NCBI GenBank assembly: GCA_045660745.1
Contig: JAZREJ010000012.1
Span: forward strand, 1-55,326
DNA: 55,326 nt
Direction of reading: 5' to 3'
Source of the DNA: RGIG6353 sp045660745
GTDB taxonomy: Bacteria > Bacillota > Clostridia > Oscillospirales > SIG627
The translations under genes and the position numbers were made by a program. The notes below the pieces were generated by a model, which did no database searches, had not been told where the DNA came from, and saw nothing but the letters and a program-made list of their open reading frames with translations. Of the stretch, positions 31,805-41,315 are shown piece by piece (positions within the stretch are counted from its first letter, which is position 1; every line of letters starts with the position of its first letter).

Positions 31805-33618
31805 CTCACGTTTTTATCCTTTCTGTATTCGCTCCATACCTTTTCAAAAATGCCGTCCGACTCGGGAATAGAACGCGTGTCTCGCCATACTGCTTTGAAA
31901 TCCTTGCCGTCAAAATATATTTCCTGAATTTTCTCAAGGTGTCCGTCGGGCTTTCCCAAAACGTCGGTATAAACCGCCGAGCCACGGGACACACCGAATT
32001 TTTCCGCATAGTCAAGGATGGCAAAAAGCAGTGCTTTTGAGGTTAAAAGCGCATCGCGGTATTTGAAAAACGGCACAGCATCCCCTTTTTTACACTCGAA
32101 GCGGAGCTTTTCAAAAAGAGCGATTATCCTCTTTACCGAGCGGATTGATGATGCCGCGTCACTCATACTGCGTCGCAGTGTTTCAAGGGCGCTTGCGGCA
32201 TCTCCTGTGACGCCCGCTCGCTCAGCTTCAAGCTGCGCAACTGCTTTTTTAAGATTGTCACGAAAGGCACTGTCACATGGTACCCTTGGGTGGGAGGCGA
32301 TATACTGCGAGGCTCTGAGCGCCCCCACCTGTCCCGCATTGAGTGCCGAGCCACCGGGACGGGTGACTCCGTGTGTGCCCGCACACTCGCCGACGGCAAA
32401 AAGCCCACGCACACAGCTCTGCCACCACATATCGACCGCAACACCGCCGTTGTTGTGCTGAACACACAAGGCAATCTCAAGAGGCTCACGTGTAAGATCG
32501 ACCCCTTTTTCAAGATATAATTCGTATGCGGGGGTATTCATTTTAAGAAGCCTTTCGATGGGCGTTCCGAAATCGGCACCCGATTTTTCAAGATACTCGC
32601 GCGCCGCGTCTGACAGCCGTGAAAAGTCTATTTTTTCGAGTCCGAACGGGTTTTTCCTGTAGTCGAGGAAGACCTGTCTTTTTTTCTCGATACGCTCGCG
32701 ACGGACAAGAAGGTCGATCTTCGACGAGCCCTCGGGCAGCTTCTTTGCATCGAACGGCCACTCGTAGCCCTTTAAAAAGAGGGTTGAAAGTGCTTCGTAT
32801 TCGTCCGAGAACTCATCCTTTAAAAATTCGTATTCCGCCCCGTTCACATCGACCGAATAAATTCTCGGGAGCACCTGCATATAGGTGCCCGAAACGTTCC
32901 AACGCGGCGAAACCGAGGCAAGTCCCGTCTGCCACTCGGTAAAGCTTTGCAGATGCGCCCCTGCAAGAAGCGCAAGCGAGGTCGAGCCCGTCTGACTCTC
33001 GGGGTATACCGAGTCCGCAAATATTCCCGCAGGTCCGCCTGTGGCGAGTATGACGTTGCCCGTTTTTATGGCGACCCATTCTTCTGTTTCGGTGTTGACC
33101 GCGAGAACACCTGTGACACAACACTCATGCGTCAATATCTCACAAACAAGAAGTCCCGAAAGAATTTCGGCACCGAGCTTTTCCGCACGGCGCTCAAGCG
33201 CCTCGGTCATATAGCGGGATGTGAGAGGCCCCGCACTGGTTGCTCTTGCGCGTCTGTCATGGTCGGTCTTGTAGCCGACGTATTCTCCATATCGGTTGAT
33301 GGGAAACTCTACTCCCGCTTCGGTAAGGTACATAAAGGCGCGCGCCGAAAGTGCCGCCTCGACAAGCGCATTGTCTCCGTCAACACACCCTCCGCTATAC
33401 AAATCCTCTGCCATTTCTCTGACAGAGTCAGGCTTTTCTCCCTCAAGTGAGAGCTTATAATAGGTCTGCTTATCGCTTCCCGTGTTTCTGGATGTTCCGT
33501 AGTTTCTGCGCTCTGTGATGAGTGCGGCATTCACGCCAAGCTCACAAAGACGGCAGAGCGCAGAATATCCCGCCGCACCTGAACCTATGACAATAGTGTC
33601 GTATGTATATATCTTCAT
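31801..33618 (-). CDS. FAD-binding fumarate-reductase/aspartate-oxidase-like flavoprotein
   Basis: A 605-residue flavoprotein. FAD motifs: TIVIGSGAAGYSALCRL at the start, LATGGPAGIFADS in the middle, and GLFAVGECAGTHGVTRPGGSALNAGQVGALRA near residue 410. The fold is that of the SdhA/FrdA/NadB superfamily with a C-terminal helical domain. No signal peptide, tat motif or covalent-FMN domain is visible, and no iron-sulfur partner is beside it, so it is probably soluble and acts on an organic substrate, perhaps reducing a double bond. It overlaps its neighbour by 4 bp. Confidence 0.87.
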   Translation of the reverse strand: MKIYTYDTIVIGSGAAGYSALCRLCELGVNAALITERRNYGTSRNTGSDKQTYYKLSLEGEKPDSVREMAEDLYSGGCVDGDNALVEAALSARAFMYLTEAGVEFPINRYGEYVGYKTDHDRRARATSAGPLTSRYMTEALERRAEKLGAEILSGLLVCEILTHECCVTGVLAVNTETEEWVAIKTGNVILATGGPAGIFADSVYPESQTGSTSLALLAGAHLQSFTEWQTGLASVSPRWNVSGTYMQVLPRIYSVDVNGAEYEFLKDEFSDEYEALSTLFLKGYEWPFDAKKLPEGSSKIDLLVRRERIEKKRQVFLDYRKNPFGLEKIDFSRLSDAAREYLEKSGADFGTPIERLLKMNTPAYELYLEKGVDLTREPLEIALCVQHNNGGVAVDMWWQSCVRGLFAVGECAGTHGVTRPGGSALNAGQVGALRASQYIASHPRVPCDSAFRDNLKKAVAQLEAERAGVTGDAASALETLRRSMSDAASSIRSVKRIIALFEKLRFECKKGDAVPFFKYRDALLTSKALLFAILDYAEKFGVSRGSAVYTDVLGKPDGHLEKIQEIYFDGKDFKAVWRDTRSIPESDGIFEKVWSEYRKDKNVR

Positions 33619-34322
33619 TAAAGTCTCCTGATATGAAATCCACCGTCAATATTGAGACTCTGTCCCGTCATGTAGGGAAGCGCTCCCGAGAGCAGCACCG
33701 ACACGGCGGACGCCACGTCCTCGGGTGTCCCCCAACGCTTGATGGGGAGAAGTCCGCCCTCAATGAGCCTGTCATACTTTTCGACAACTCCCGCCGTCAT
33801 ATCGGTTGCGATGATTCCGGGAAGCACCTCGTTTACCGCAATTCCGTACTCGGCAAGTCGGTCGGCAAAAAGGCGGGTTATCATGGAAAGCGCCGCTTTC
33901 GATATACAGTACTCACCTCGTGAAACAGAGCTTGTATAGGCAGAGATAGAGGATATGTTGCATATCTGTGCGCCCTCCGTCATGCGGCGGGAAGCCTCTT
34001 GTATCATAAAGAACGTAGCGCGGGCATTGATATCCATCACGTAATCGTAGCTTTCCTCGGTTATTTCAAGGATGTCACGCCGTTCTTTCGGTGCGACCCC
34101 CGCGACGTTGACAAGGGCATCTGTTCTGTCGGCAGAATCAAGAAATCTTTCCCTGTCTGCCTTTACCGACACATCGCCCGAAACGTATTTAAAATTTTTA
34201 TGTTCAAACGGACACTGTGCACGTCGGCTCATTCCCACTACGAAAAAGCCGTCATCAACAAGTCTTTTTGCCACGGCAAGACCTATTCCGCTTGCCGCGC
34301 CTGTTACAAACGCTGTTTTCAT
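33618..34322 (-). CDS. Short-chain dehydrogenase/reductase
   Basis: A 234-residue classical SDR: nucleotide motif TGAASGIGLAVA, NVAGVA, catalytic Ser/Tyr/Lys in ISSISAYTSSVSRGEYCISK, and MTGQSLNIDGGFHI at the end. FFVVGMSRRA after strand 2 (Arg) suggests NADP(H). It overlaps both neighbours by one base. The substrate is presumably a sugar-derived alcohol or ketone. Confidence 0.93.
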   Translation of the reverse strand: MKTAFVTGAASGIGLAVAKRLVDDGFFVVGMSRRAQCPFEHKNFKYVSGDVSVKADRERFLDSADRTDALVNVAGVAPKERRDILEITEESYDYVMDINARATFFMIQEASRRMTEGAQICNISSISAYTSSVSRGEYCISKAALSMITRLFADRLAEYGIAVNEVLPGIIATDMTAGVVEKYDRLIEGGLLPIKRWGTPEDVASAVSVLLSGALPYMTGQSLNIDGGFHIRRL

Positions 34323-36115
34323 TATATTTTCCTCAAAGTAAATTTTATATCGCAGCTCTTCCCCGAGACAATCTTGAAGGTTATCCTGTTAAGAAAGCCG
34401 TTTTCCCAGCTTTTCATAAACGCACGGTCTCCGAAAAACTCTTCCCTTGCAAGAATAATTTCCGAATCGGTGTCGGTGTAAAGCTCAAAGCATCCGCCGA
34501 GAATGACTCCATTTTCCTTTATTTCAACACTAAGAGGCGTTGTGAAGTTTTCTTCAAGGGAGTTTTGATCATTCAGGAAGCGGAAACAGTCGCAAATCTC
34601 AACTCCGTCTGCAAAGCAAATTCTTCTGTCAAAGATCTCAAGTCCCGCCTCATTTGCGTACGCACTCTCAAGTCCCATACGGCAGACCTTATTTTCAAGC
34701 TTGAATCTCTCACAATGCCAAATTTCGCCCCATTCCTCGCAAATTCCGTTGATGCGCGGAAGGTTGTGCCACTCGGAGCGCATACACCATATCTTATAGC
34801 GCTCCTTGGGGTCGAAGTGTGCTTTTGTGTAGTCGCCGCATCCGGGGTCTACAATAACGGGAGAGCGGTCGTAAAATACAACGAAGCTTCCCACGTCATT
34901 GTGATTGTGGAATTCATCGTTATTGCCTCCCCTCGCGGCATAATACCACTCGCCGTTTTGGGTAAAGGCTCTCTCAAGGCTGTCAACACACGCCTCGTCG
35001 GGTAACTCAACAGGAGGCTGTGCCTCAATCTCGTCACGGTAGATAATATTAAAAAGAGAGGTCTTGATACAAGCCATACGTCCGACAATGTACCTGCCCT
35101 TTGCAACGTCATTTGCAAGTGCGCAAAGTACGGGATTTCCCGTGCGCTTGCCGTAGCCGAAAAGTCTTGACTTGAATATCACGTCTCCGTGACAGCCGCC
35201 GTCGCCGCTGATAACGAAATAGTTGTTGCCGATGTAGGCTTTATAGGGGTAGGTACCTATGTTCTTTATCTTTTCGTCGTTAAAGAAATTTACCTTTCCG
35301 TTTGTGGCAAGGTATATCTGCTCAAGGAATTCAAACAAGGCGCCTCCCGAGACCTTCCAATAGGTCGGTCCCTCGTCGCATCCTCCGTCCTCGGGGAAAA
35401 GCTTGTAAATGAAGTTTATCTCATGAAGCATCTTGCGAAGTCCCTCGTAAAAAGTCGCCTTCGGCATTTCGAGGAACAGGAAAACGGTCATGATGTTTGA
35501 AAGGATCCACGGATTCCAGTTGTTTGTCTTTTGGTAATATCCCATCCACCAATAGTCAAAGTGAGAAAGGTAGGGCTTGACTATCCTCTTATCAAGCTCG
35601 TCCGCCATTCTCTTGACGATTTCGGGAGAAAAGGCATAAAGCTCATCCCCAAGAACGTGATAGATAGTTGCTATAAGGGATGCCGTCTCACCGGCAAACA
35701 GGTCAATATAAGGGTCGAAGGGGTCGGGAAGCTTTGACGATATCCTGTAATAAGGAGGCTTATGTGCCGACACACCCCAGTATGACTCCTCGCAAATGAG
35801 GAAAATGCCATCCACGATATCCGGAATAAATCTTCCGCGATGCTCCATCAATTCGCCTATAAAAAGTGCCGCAAGCACCCCACGGCGTTCAAAGTGAGGC
35901 ACCTCCTGCTTCCGTCGGTTGCCCTCGCTGTGAAAGGCAATGTAATCGGAGGCACGGATGAGAGGCCAGGAATAGCCCAGGTATTTTTCGGCATTTTTAA
36001 CGTACTCCTCGCGGTATACCTTTTCCCAGAATTCTCTGTTTGATGCCTTTTCAAATACGGTCCCGTTCCAGCAAAAGCTTTCAAGCTTGTTATTTCTGAT
36101 CCACGTATCAAACAT
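34322..36115 (-). CDS. Heparinase II/III-like protein, apparently cytoplasmic
   Basis: A 597-residue protein with an N-terminal (alpha/alpha) region (YWWMGYYQKTNNWNPWILSN; EDGGCDEGPTYWKVSGG) and a C-terminal beta-sandwich bearing the heparinase II/III signature FHNHNDVGSFVVF...SPVIVDPGCGDYT. The Tyr in EGPTYW and the HNHND histidine fit lyase catalysis. Relatives are usually secreted; here no signal peptide is visible, so it should act on imported oligosaccharides or glycosides. It is 9 bp after the OYE-like gene. Confidence 0.87.
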   Translation of the reverse strand: MFDTWIRNNKLESFCWNGTVFEKASNREFWEKVYREEYVKNAEKYLGYSWPLIRASDYIAFHSEGNRRKQEVPHFERRGVLAALFIGELMEHRGRFIPDIVDGIFLICEESYWGVSAHKPPYYRISSKLPDPFDPYIDLFAGETASLIATIYHVLGDELYAFSPEIVKRMADELDKRIVKPYLSHFDYWWMGYYQKTNNWNPWILSNIMTVFLFLEMPKATFYEGLRKMLHEINFIYKLFPEDGGCDEGPTYWKVSGGALFEFLEQIYLATNGKVNFFNDEKIKNIGTYPYKAYIGNNYFVISGDGGCHGDVIFKSRLFGYGKRTGNPVLCALANDVAKGRYIVGRMACIKTSLFNIIYRDEIEAQPPVELPDEACVDSLERAFTQNGEWYYAARGGNNDEFHNHNDVGSFVVFYDRSPVIVDPGCGDYTKAHFDPKERYKIWCMRSEWHNLPRINGICEEWGEIWHCERFKLENKVCRMGLESAYANEAGLEIFDRRICFADGVEICDCFRFLNDQNSLEENFTTPLSVEIKENGVILGGCFELYTDTDSEIILAREEFFGDRAFMKSWENGFLNRITFKIVSGKSCDIKFTLRKI

Positions 36116-36124
36116 ATATCCACC

Positions 36125-37450
36125 TCATTTATCAAAATACTTTTTGTATATCGGAAGGTATGCCTCTCTGTCTCTTATAACGCAGCCCGGAGTACCGCCT
36201 GCTCTCATAATGTGGGTGCACTTTGAACAGCAAATGCATATCTTTTCCTTTTTCATCTCGCCCGTTGCAATGATATCGCGGGCAAAATCGGGATAAGCAA
36301 ATACCGTTCTTCCAAAGCCCGCAAGATCAAAGCCGCCGTTTTCTATAAAGCCCGCCGCAACACGTGGGGCGGCAACTCCGAGATAGGAGAGTGCCGAGGA
36401 AATAAGTGTCATTTCGGGGACGGCAGACTTCAGCACCGAGATTCCGTGAAGCATTCGCGCAACTCCCTCAAGCGGGTGCTCCTTCGTCTCATAGCCGCCG
36501 CTTGCAAACGGTCGGTTGACGTGGGGATTGAAATAGGGGTTACCCATCGTGATATTTACAAGGCGCACACCCTTTTCGTAAAGTACCTTAAGAAGTCTTA
36601 TCGGCTCCTCGGGTGCAAATTCAAGTCCTGTGCCGTCCTTAATGCCAAAGCCATAGGGGTAGGGAAAGCCGTCATAGGCGTTGAGTCTTGTGGATACGAT
36701 AAAGGTTTTTGAACATGCTTTGACAGCTCCCTCTACCGACTCTACCAAAAGGCGGGTGCGGTTCTCAAAGTCCCCGCCGTACCTTCCCTCTCGTGTATAT
36801 GCCGAAAGAAGCTCACAGTTTAAATACCTGTGACAAGCCTTGATATCTACTCCGTCAAAGCCCGCACGCTCGGCAAGAACGGCGCCCTTTACAAGTGCCT
36901 CTCCCACGCGGTCAAGGTACTCGTCCGAGACGATACACTCCTTCGGAATTGGGCTATCCTTTTCAAATATCGGGTTATTGTAGGCAATGAGAGGCGCGGG
37001 CATGCCGAATGGCTTTGAATAGCGCCCCGAGTGAGTTGCCTGCATTATAATGACAGGCTCAAAGCCGTTTTCCCTGAGTCCTGTTTCTTTTATTTTCTCA
37101 ACCTCGGCTTTAAACGCGTCAAGGTTCTTCTCGTTTATATAAAGCTGTCTCGGGTTGGCGCGCCCCTCCTCCATGACAGCCGTTGCTTCAAACCAGATAA
37201 GTCCCGCACCGCCCGTTGCAAATCTCTTGTAGCGCCTTTTCGTAAGGGTGTCGGGGCATCCGTCAGAGGTGCCGTCACAGCCCTCCATCGCTTGACATAC
37301 AAGGCGGTTTTCAATTTTATGACCAGCGACATAAATGGGATGTGTTAATATATCCGTGTTCTTAGCGAGCGCAAGAATTGTGCCAAGCTCACTGTTCTGT
37401 ATTTCAAAATCCGCAATATCGGTATAAACTGTTCTTTTGATAAGTATCAC
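36125..37450 (-). CDS. OYE-like NADH:flavin oxidoreductase with a C-terminal Cys cluster
   Basis: An FMN TIM-barrel enzyme of about 441 residues: NRLVCQAMEGCDGTSDG, GGAGLIWFEATAV, QATHSGRYSKP, GFDGVDIKACHRYLNCELLS and SYLGVAA...FIENGGFDLAGFGR. It ends with ICICCSKCTHIMRAGGTPGC, an iron-sulfur-like cluster as in 2,4-dienoyl-CoA reductase, but the NAD(P)/FAD domain that normally follows is missing. The start is uncertain: AGAGGTGAT lies at 37447-37455, yet the only in-frame start near it is GTG (37450) inside that site, or a non-standard ATC at 37441. A longer frame to 37564 would run over the divergent promoter and is unlikely. First gene of the operon. Confidence 0.82.
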   Translation of the reverse strand: MILIKRTVYTDIADFEIQNSELGTILALAKNTDILTHPIYVAGHKIENRLVCQAMEGCDGTSDGCPDTLTKRRYKRFATGGAGLIWFEATAVMEEGRANPRQLYINEKNLDAFKAEVEKIKETGLRENGFEPVIIMQATHSGRYSKPFGMPAPLIAYNNPIFEKDSPIPKECIVSDEYLDRVGEALVKGAVLAERAGFDGVDIKACHRYLNCELLSAYTREGRYGGDFENRTRLLVESVEGAVKACSKTFIVSTRLNAYDGFPYPYGFGIKDGTGLEFAPEEPIRLLKVLYEKGVRLVNITMGNPYFNPHVNRPFASGGYETKEHPLEGVARMLHGISVLKSAVPEMTLISSALSYLGVAAPRVAAGFIENGGFDLAGFGRTVFAYPDFARDIIATGEMKKEKICICCSKCTHIMRAGGTPGCVIRDREAYLPIYKKYFDK

Positions 37451-37517
37451 CTCTATTTTATTGTAATGCAAAAATTGCAAAAGCACAAGGTAAATTCCGC
37501 ATATTTTTATGTAAATC

Positions 37518-37546
37518 TTGCAAATTTTAAAAAACGGGTGTATAAT
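37518..37546 (+). promoter_or_regulatory. Promoter of the AraC-type regulator
   Basis: TTGCAA, 17-bp spacer, TATAAT. A weaker minus-strand candidate (TTGTGC-17-TACAAT, 37460-37488) for the operon overlaps the same 100-bp gap, so the regulator could control both. Confidence 0.7.
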
Positions 37547-37564
37547 TGTCGTGAGGTGATACAC

Positions 37565-38329
37565 ATGGCGCGGATACAGAGTGCCGTTTTTTCAAGCGAT
37601 ATGGATAAAAAAAGCACCCACTATCACGATTGTCATCAGATAATTTTTGTCAGTCGCGGAGAGGTGTCGGTGTCGGTAAACGGCAAGGGCTTCAGTGCGG
37701 GCAGTGGCTCGCTCATACTCATAAGCCGATACGAAAACCACTCGATTGAGGTCTTGACCCCGTTTTACGAACGCTATATTTTACGTCTGTCTCCGTCCCC
37801 GGAAGGACTTTCGGATATAGTTTCCGACCGTCCAGAGGGCTTTTCAAACTGCATTGATACAGGGATATACGAAAAAGAGGTAAAGGGTCTTTGCGAAAGG
37901 CTTGAGCGTGAGTGGAACAGCGGTGCGCCTTACAGGGATGAGATGCTTGATTTGTACTCAGCGGAGCTTTTTATACTGCTTGAGCGCCTTTCCCCCGAAA
38001 GGGAATCAAGCGTGCTTGTGTCGGATATAAAAAAGAGGTTTGAGACGCAATTTGGTGAAAGCTTCACACTCGCGTCTCTTGCCGAGGCTTATTCGGTATC
38101 ACCGTCGAAGCTTTCCCACGAATTCAAGCGTGTGACGGGAGTTTCGGTCATGGAGTATCTTTCCTCCACAAGAATAGCCGAGTCAAAACGCCTTCTCTCC
38201 CGTACCGATATGAGGGTGTCGGAAATAGTTGAACGGTGCGGATTTTCGGATTTTTCAAACTTCTCGCGTCGGTTTAAAAAGCAGACGGGACTGTCTCCGC
38301 TTGCCTTCCGCAAGACCTATAAAAAGTAA
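37565..38329 (+). CDS. AraC-family transcriptional regulator
   Basis: A 254-residue regulator with an N-terminal cupin-like sensor (YHDCHQIIFVSRGEVSVSVN; GSLILISRYENHSIEVL) and a C-terminal double helix-turn-helix (FTLASLAEAYSVSPSKLSHE; VSEIVERCGFSDFSNFSRRF). The ATG at 37565 has GAGGTGA 5 nt upstream. It is divergent from the lyase/redox operon and is the obvious candidate to activate it on sensing a sugar-like ligand. Confidence 0.92.
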   Translation: MARIQSAVFSSDMDKKSTHYHDCHQIIFVSRGEVSVSVNGKGFSAGSGSLILISRYENHSIEVLTPFYERYILRLSPSPEGLSDIVSDRPEGFSNCIDTGIYEKEVKGLCERLEREWNSGAPYRDEMLDLYSAELFILLERLSPERESSVLVSDIKKRFETQFGESFTLASLAEAYSVSPSKLSHEFKRVTGVSVMEYLSSTRIAESKRLLSRTDMRVSEIVERCGFSDFSNFSRRFKKQTGLSPLAFRKTYKK

Positions 38330-38348
38330 ATTATTCGCCATATAAAAT

Positions 38349-38384
38349 ACCGACCGAAGCAAAGCACTTCGGTCGGTTAATTTT
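38349..38384. terminator. Terminator between the AraC gene and trkH
   Basis: ACCGACCGAAG-CAAAGCA-CTTCGGTCGGT followed by TAATTTTA. It separates converging genes. Confidence 0.8.
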
Positions 38385-38448
38385 AAGTATTACAAGGGAA
38401 TGTAACAACAGGGACGAAAATTCCCCTCTGAAACCTACAAGGGGGCGA

Positions 38449-39924
38449 TTAATCCTGCGAAATTCTTGTTCTCTTTATACGGAAGAAGGAATATCCGACT
38501 ATCAGTATCGGATATATCTCAAGTCGTCCGAGAAGCATATTGAGGCAGAACGTTATTTTGGATACGGCTCCGTAGGCGGCAAAGTTACCTGTGGGACCAA
38601 CCTCTCCAAGACCCGGACCTATATTGTTCAGGGTTGCGATAACGCCGGAAAAATTCGTGGTAAAGTCCATTCGGTCAAAGGAGATGACAAGAAGGGATAC
38701 CACTATTATGCCGATATAAATTACGATATACGCAAAGGTTGTTCGTATAAGGCTGTCGCTTATCTTCTTGCCTCCGTACTTTACAACGCTCACGCGTCTT
38801 GGATTGAGCACCCGTCTCATCTCGACAAAAACGCTCTTTATTGCAACCGTAACGCGGGACACCTTGAGTCCGCCCGCAGTGCTTCCCGCACAGCTTCCGA
38901 TACACATAACAAGAAGTATCACGATCCTTGATACCTCGGGCCACAGATTAAAGTCCGCCGTGGCAAATCCCGTTGTGGTCATGACAGAGGAGACCTGGAA
39001 GAAGGAATGGTGAAGTGCGTCAAAGAAGCTTGAGTAAAAGCCGTAAGCGTAAACATCAAAGGTGACAACAAGGGTCACAACTCCCATTATAATAAGATAC
39101 GCGCGTAGCTCCTCACTGCGCCACACCTCACGGAAGCGACGGCACAAAAGGAGAAAATACAGGTTGAAGTTTATGCCGAAGAGCATCATAAATACGGCAA
39201 CAACGCCTTGGCAGAACATGGAGTAACCCGAAAGCCCTGAGTTGAGCACCGCAAAGCCTCCTGTACCCGCGGTACCGAACGTGATGGTAACAGCATCAAA
39301 AAGGGGCATACCCGCAATCCACAGTATTATGAACTGAATAAGCGTAAGAGCAAAATATATACCGTAAAGTATTCTTGCTGTATGGTTGGATTTCGGAACA
39401 AGCTTCTCTACTTCAACACCCGGGGATTCGGCACGCATGAGGTTTAGGTTTCCTCCACCTCCCGCAACGGGGATGAGCACCATAAGAAAAACAAGAACTC
39501 CCATACCGCCTATCCAATGCGTAAAGCTTCTCCAGAAAAGAGAGGCGTGGGTGAGTGCTTCAACGTCGGTCAGAATGCTTGCGCCCGTGGTGGTAAAGCC
39601 CGACACCGATTCAAAAAACGCGTCGATGAATGAAGGAATCTCTCCCGAAAGAAAAAACGGAAGCGCGCCCGCAAGACTCATGAGTGTCCAGCCAATTGCG
39701 ACAATGGAAAAGCCGTCGCTGTAGTATATGCGCCTATCCTTTATGGGAATGGCAAGGAAGAAGCTTCCGACAGCGCCAGTTATGAGAGCGGAAATCAGAA
39801 AATAAGATGAGCTTTCATTATATATGAGCGCGACTGTTACGGGAAGCAGCATAAGGAGTGCTTCTACAAAAAGTATTTCTCCAAGCACGTGGAGTATCAT
39901 TCTGCGATTATTCATACCTGTCAA
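38449..39924 (-). CDS. trkH: Trk-type potassium uptake membrane subunit TrkH
   Basis: A 491-residue membrane protein with four M1-P-M2-like repeats. Selectivity-filter segments carry the expected glycines (VSGFTTTGASI; TFGTAGTGGFAV; QVSSVMTTTGFAT; NNIGPGLGEVGP). TrkH forms the K+ channel dimer gated by the TrkA ring. It overlaps trkA by 4 bp. Confidence 0.95.
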   Translation of the reverse strand: MTGMNNRRMILHVLGEILFVEALLMLLPVTVALIYNESSSYFLISALITGAVGSFFLAIPIKDRRIYYSDGFSIVAIGWTLMSLAGALPFFLSGEIPSFIDAFFESVSGFTTTGASILTDVEALTHASLFWRSFTHWIGGMGVLVFLMVLIPVAGGGGNLNLMRAESPGVEVEKLVPKSNHTARILYGIYFALTLIQFIILWIAGMPLFDAVTITFGTAGTGGFAVLNSGLSGYSMFCQGVVAVFMMLFGINFNLYFLLLCRRFREVWRSEELRAYLIIMGVVTLVVTFDVYAYGFYSSFFDALHHSFFQVSSVMTTTGFATADFNLWPEVSRIVILLVMCIGSCAGSTAGGLKVSRVTVAIKSVFVEMRRVLNPRRVSVVKYGGKKISDSLIRTTFAYIVIYIGIIVVSLLVISFDRMDFTTNFSGVIATLNNIGPGLGEVGPTGNFAAYGAVSKITFCLNMLLGRLEIYPILIVGYSFFRIKRTRISQD

Positions 39925-41282
39925 GCCTCTGTAATGCTGTCAAGGTCAGAAAGACCCTTGAGGGTCGTGACTACAACTACCGAGTCGCCGGGCAGAAGCA
40001 CGTCGCTTCCGTGCGGGATAAATACCTGTCCGCCTCGTGTCACAGCACCTATAAGCACACCCGATTTTAAAGGCAGCTCGAAGAGCTTTCTGTTTGCCAC
40101 GTCGGAATCCTCTGCAACGTGGAACTCAAGAGCCTCAACGCGATTGTTGATTATTTTGTAAAGGGTCTCAACACTGCTTCCGACGTTATTCTGACGCGCG
40201 CGAACGTGCTGAAGTATCTTGTCGGCTGTGATATACTTCGGGTATACAACGCTTCCGATGTCAAGCACTCCCGTCAGCTCCTGAAAGGCTATCTTGTTGA
40301 CCTTTGTGATGGTTTTGATATTGGGAACGGCAGATTTTGCATATATTGACAGGAAGATATTTTCCTCGTCAAAGCCCGTAAGCGAGCAGAGCGCATCGGC
40401 ATTTCCGAGCCCCTCCTCAAGAAGCAGGTCGCGGTTGGTTCCGTCGGCACATACAACGCTTATGTTCGGGAAAAGGAAGCTTAGGCGCTCGGCGGTATCT
40501 CGGTTCTTTTCTATAACACGCACGTCGGTCTTAAGCTCGGAAAGACGCTCGATAAGATATTCGGCAATAACGCCGCCACCCACGATTATGGTGTTTTTTA
40601 TTCTTTTTGACGGTATTTTTATCTCTCGGAAGAATTCGGGTATCTCCTGCGGAGGTATCATTGCCGCCATTATATCCCCTTCTTCTATAACGAAGTCTCC
40701 TTTTGGGATAAATACCTCGTCACGGCGCTCTACAGCACAGGCGAGCACGTTATAGCGAAGCCCCATAAAGGACTCCTTAACGCTCTTGCCTGCAAGGGTA
40801 CAGCCGCAGGTTATCTCAAAGCTTATAAGGTCTATCATACCCTTTGAGAAGACGTCAACGTTGATAGCCGAGGGGAATTTCAGGAGTCTGAATATTTCCT
40901 CTGCCGCCTCTCTTTCGGGATTCACTGCCATGGTAAGTCCGAGACTGTCCGAGAATATGGACAAATCGTGGTGATATTCGGGGTTGCGCACTCTTGCGAT
41001 CGTGTTCGCAGCACCCAGCTTTTTGGCAATAAGGCAGGCAAGCAGATTCACTTCATCCGAGCCCGTCAGCGCAATGACAAGCTCACTTTCACCCGCGCCC
41101 GCCTCGGCTAAGGTGTGAGCGGTTGCGCCGTTGCCGTTTATTCCGATGGCATCAAGTGATCCGAGCGCATCGCGTAAAGCCTCTCCCGACGTGTCAATCA
41201 GTGTCACGTCGTGGTTTTCTCCTATAAGCTCTTCGGCAACCGTGTAACCGACCTTACCTATTCCTATAACTATTATTTTCAT
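39921..41282 (-). CDS. trkA: Trk potassium uptake regulatory subunit TrkA
   Basis: A 453-residue cytosolic regulator with two RCK_N/RCK_C pairs. N-terminal Rossmann motif IIVIGIGKVGYTVAEEL, second at about residue 230 (NTIIVGGGVIAEYLIERL), and two TrkA-C domains (residues about 135-220 and 370-450). NAD(H) and ATP/ADP binding to such rings gates TrkH. The gene lies 33 bp after ppa and overlaps trkH. Confidence 0.95.
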   Translation of the reverse strand: MKIIVIGIGKVGYTVAEELIGENHDVTLIDTSGEALRDALGSLDAIGINGNGATAHTLAEAGAGESELVIALTGSDEVNLLACLIAKKLGAANTIARVRNPEYHHDLSIFSDSLGLTMAVNPEREAAEEIFRLLKFPSAINVDVFSKGMIDLISFEITCGCTLAGKSVKESFMGLRYNVLACAVERRDEVFIPKGDFVIEEGDIMAAMIPPQEIPEFFREIKIPSKRIKNTIIVGGGVIAEYLIERLSELKTDVRVIEKNRDTAERLSFLFPNISVVCADGTNRDLLLEEGLGNADALCSLTGFDEENIFLSIYAKSAVPNIKTITKVNKIAFQELTGVLDIGSVVYPKYITADKILQHVRARQNNVGSSVETLYKIINNRVEALEFHVAEDSDVANRKLFELPLKSGVLIGAVTRGGQVFIPHGSDVLLPGDSVVVVTTLKGLSDLDSITEA

Positions 41283-41315
41283 AAAACACCCCGCTTAGTG
41301 AATTGAAAAGCCTTT

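Noticed and set aside
36125..37564. Long version of the OYE-like protein starting at 37564
   Set aside because: The extra 38 residues are AT-rich, hydrophobic and unlike the family, and would overlap the divergent AraC promoter.
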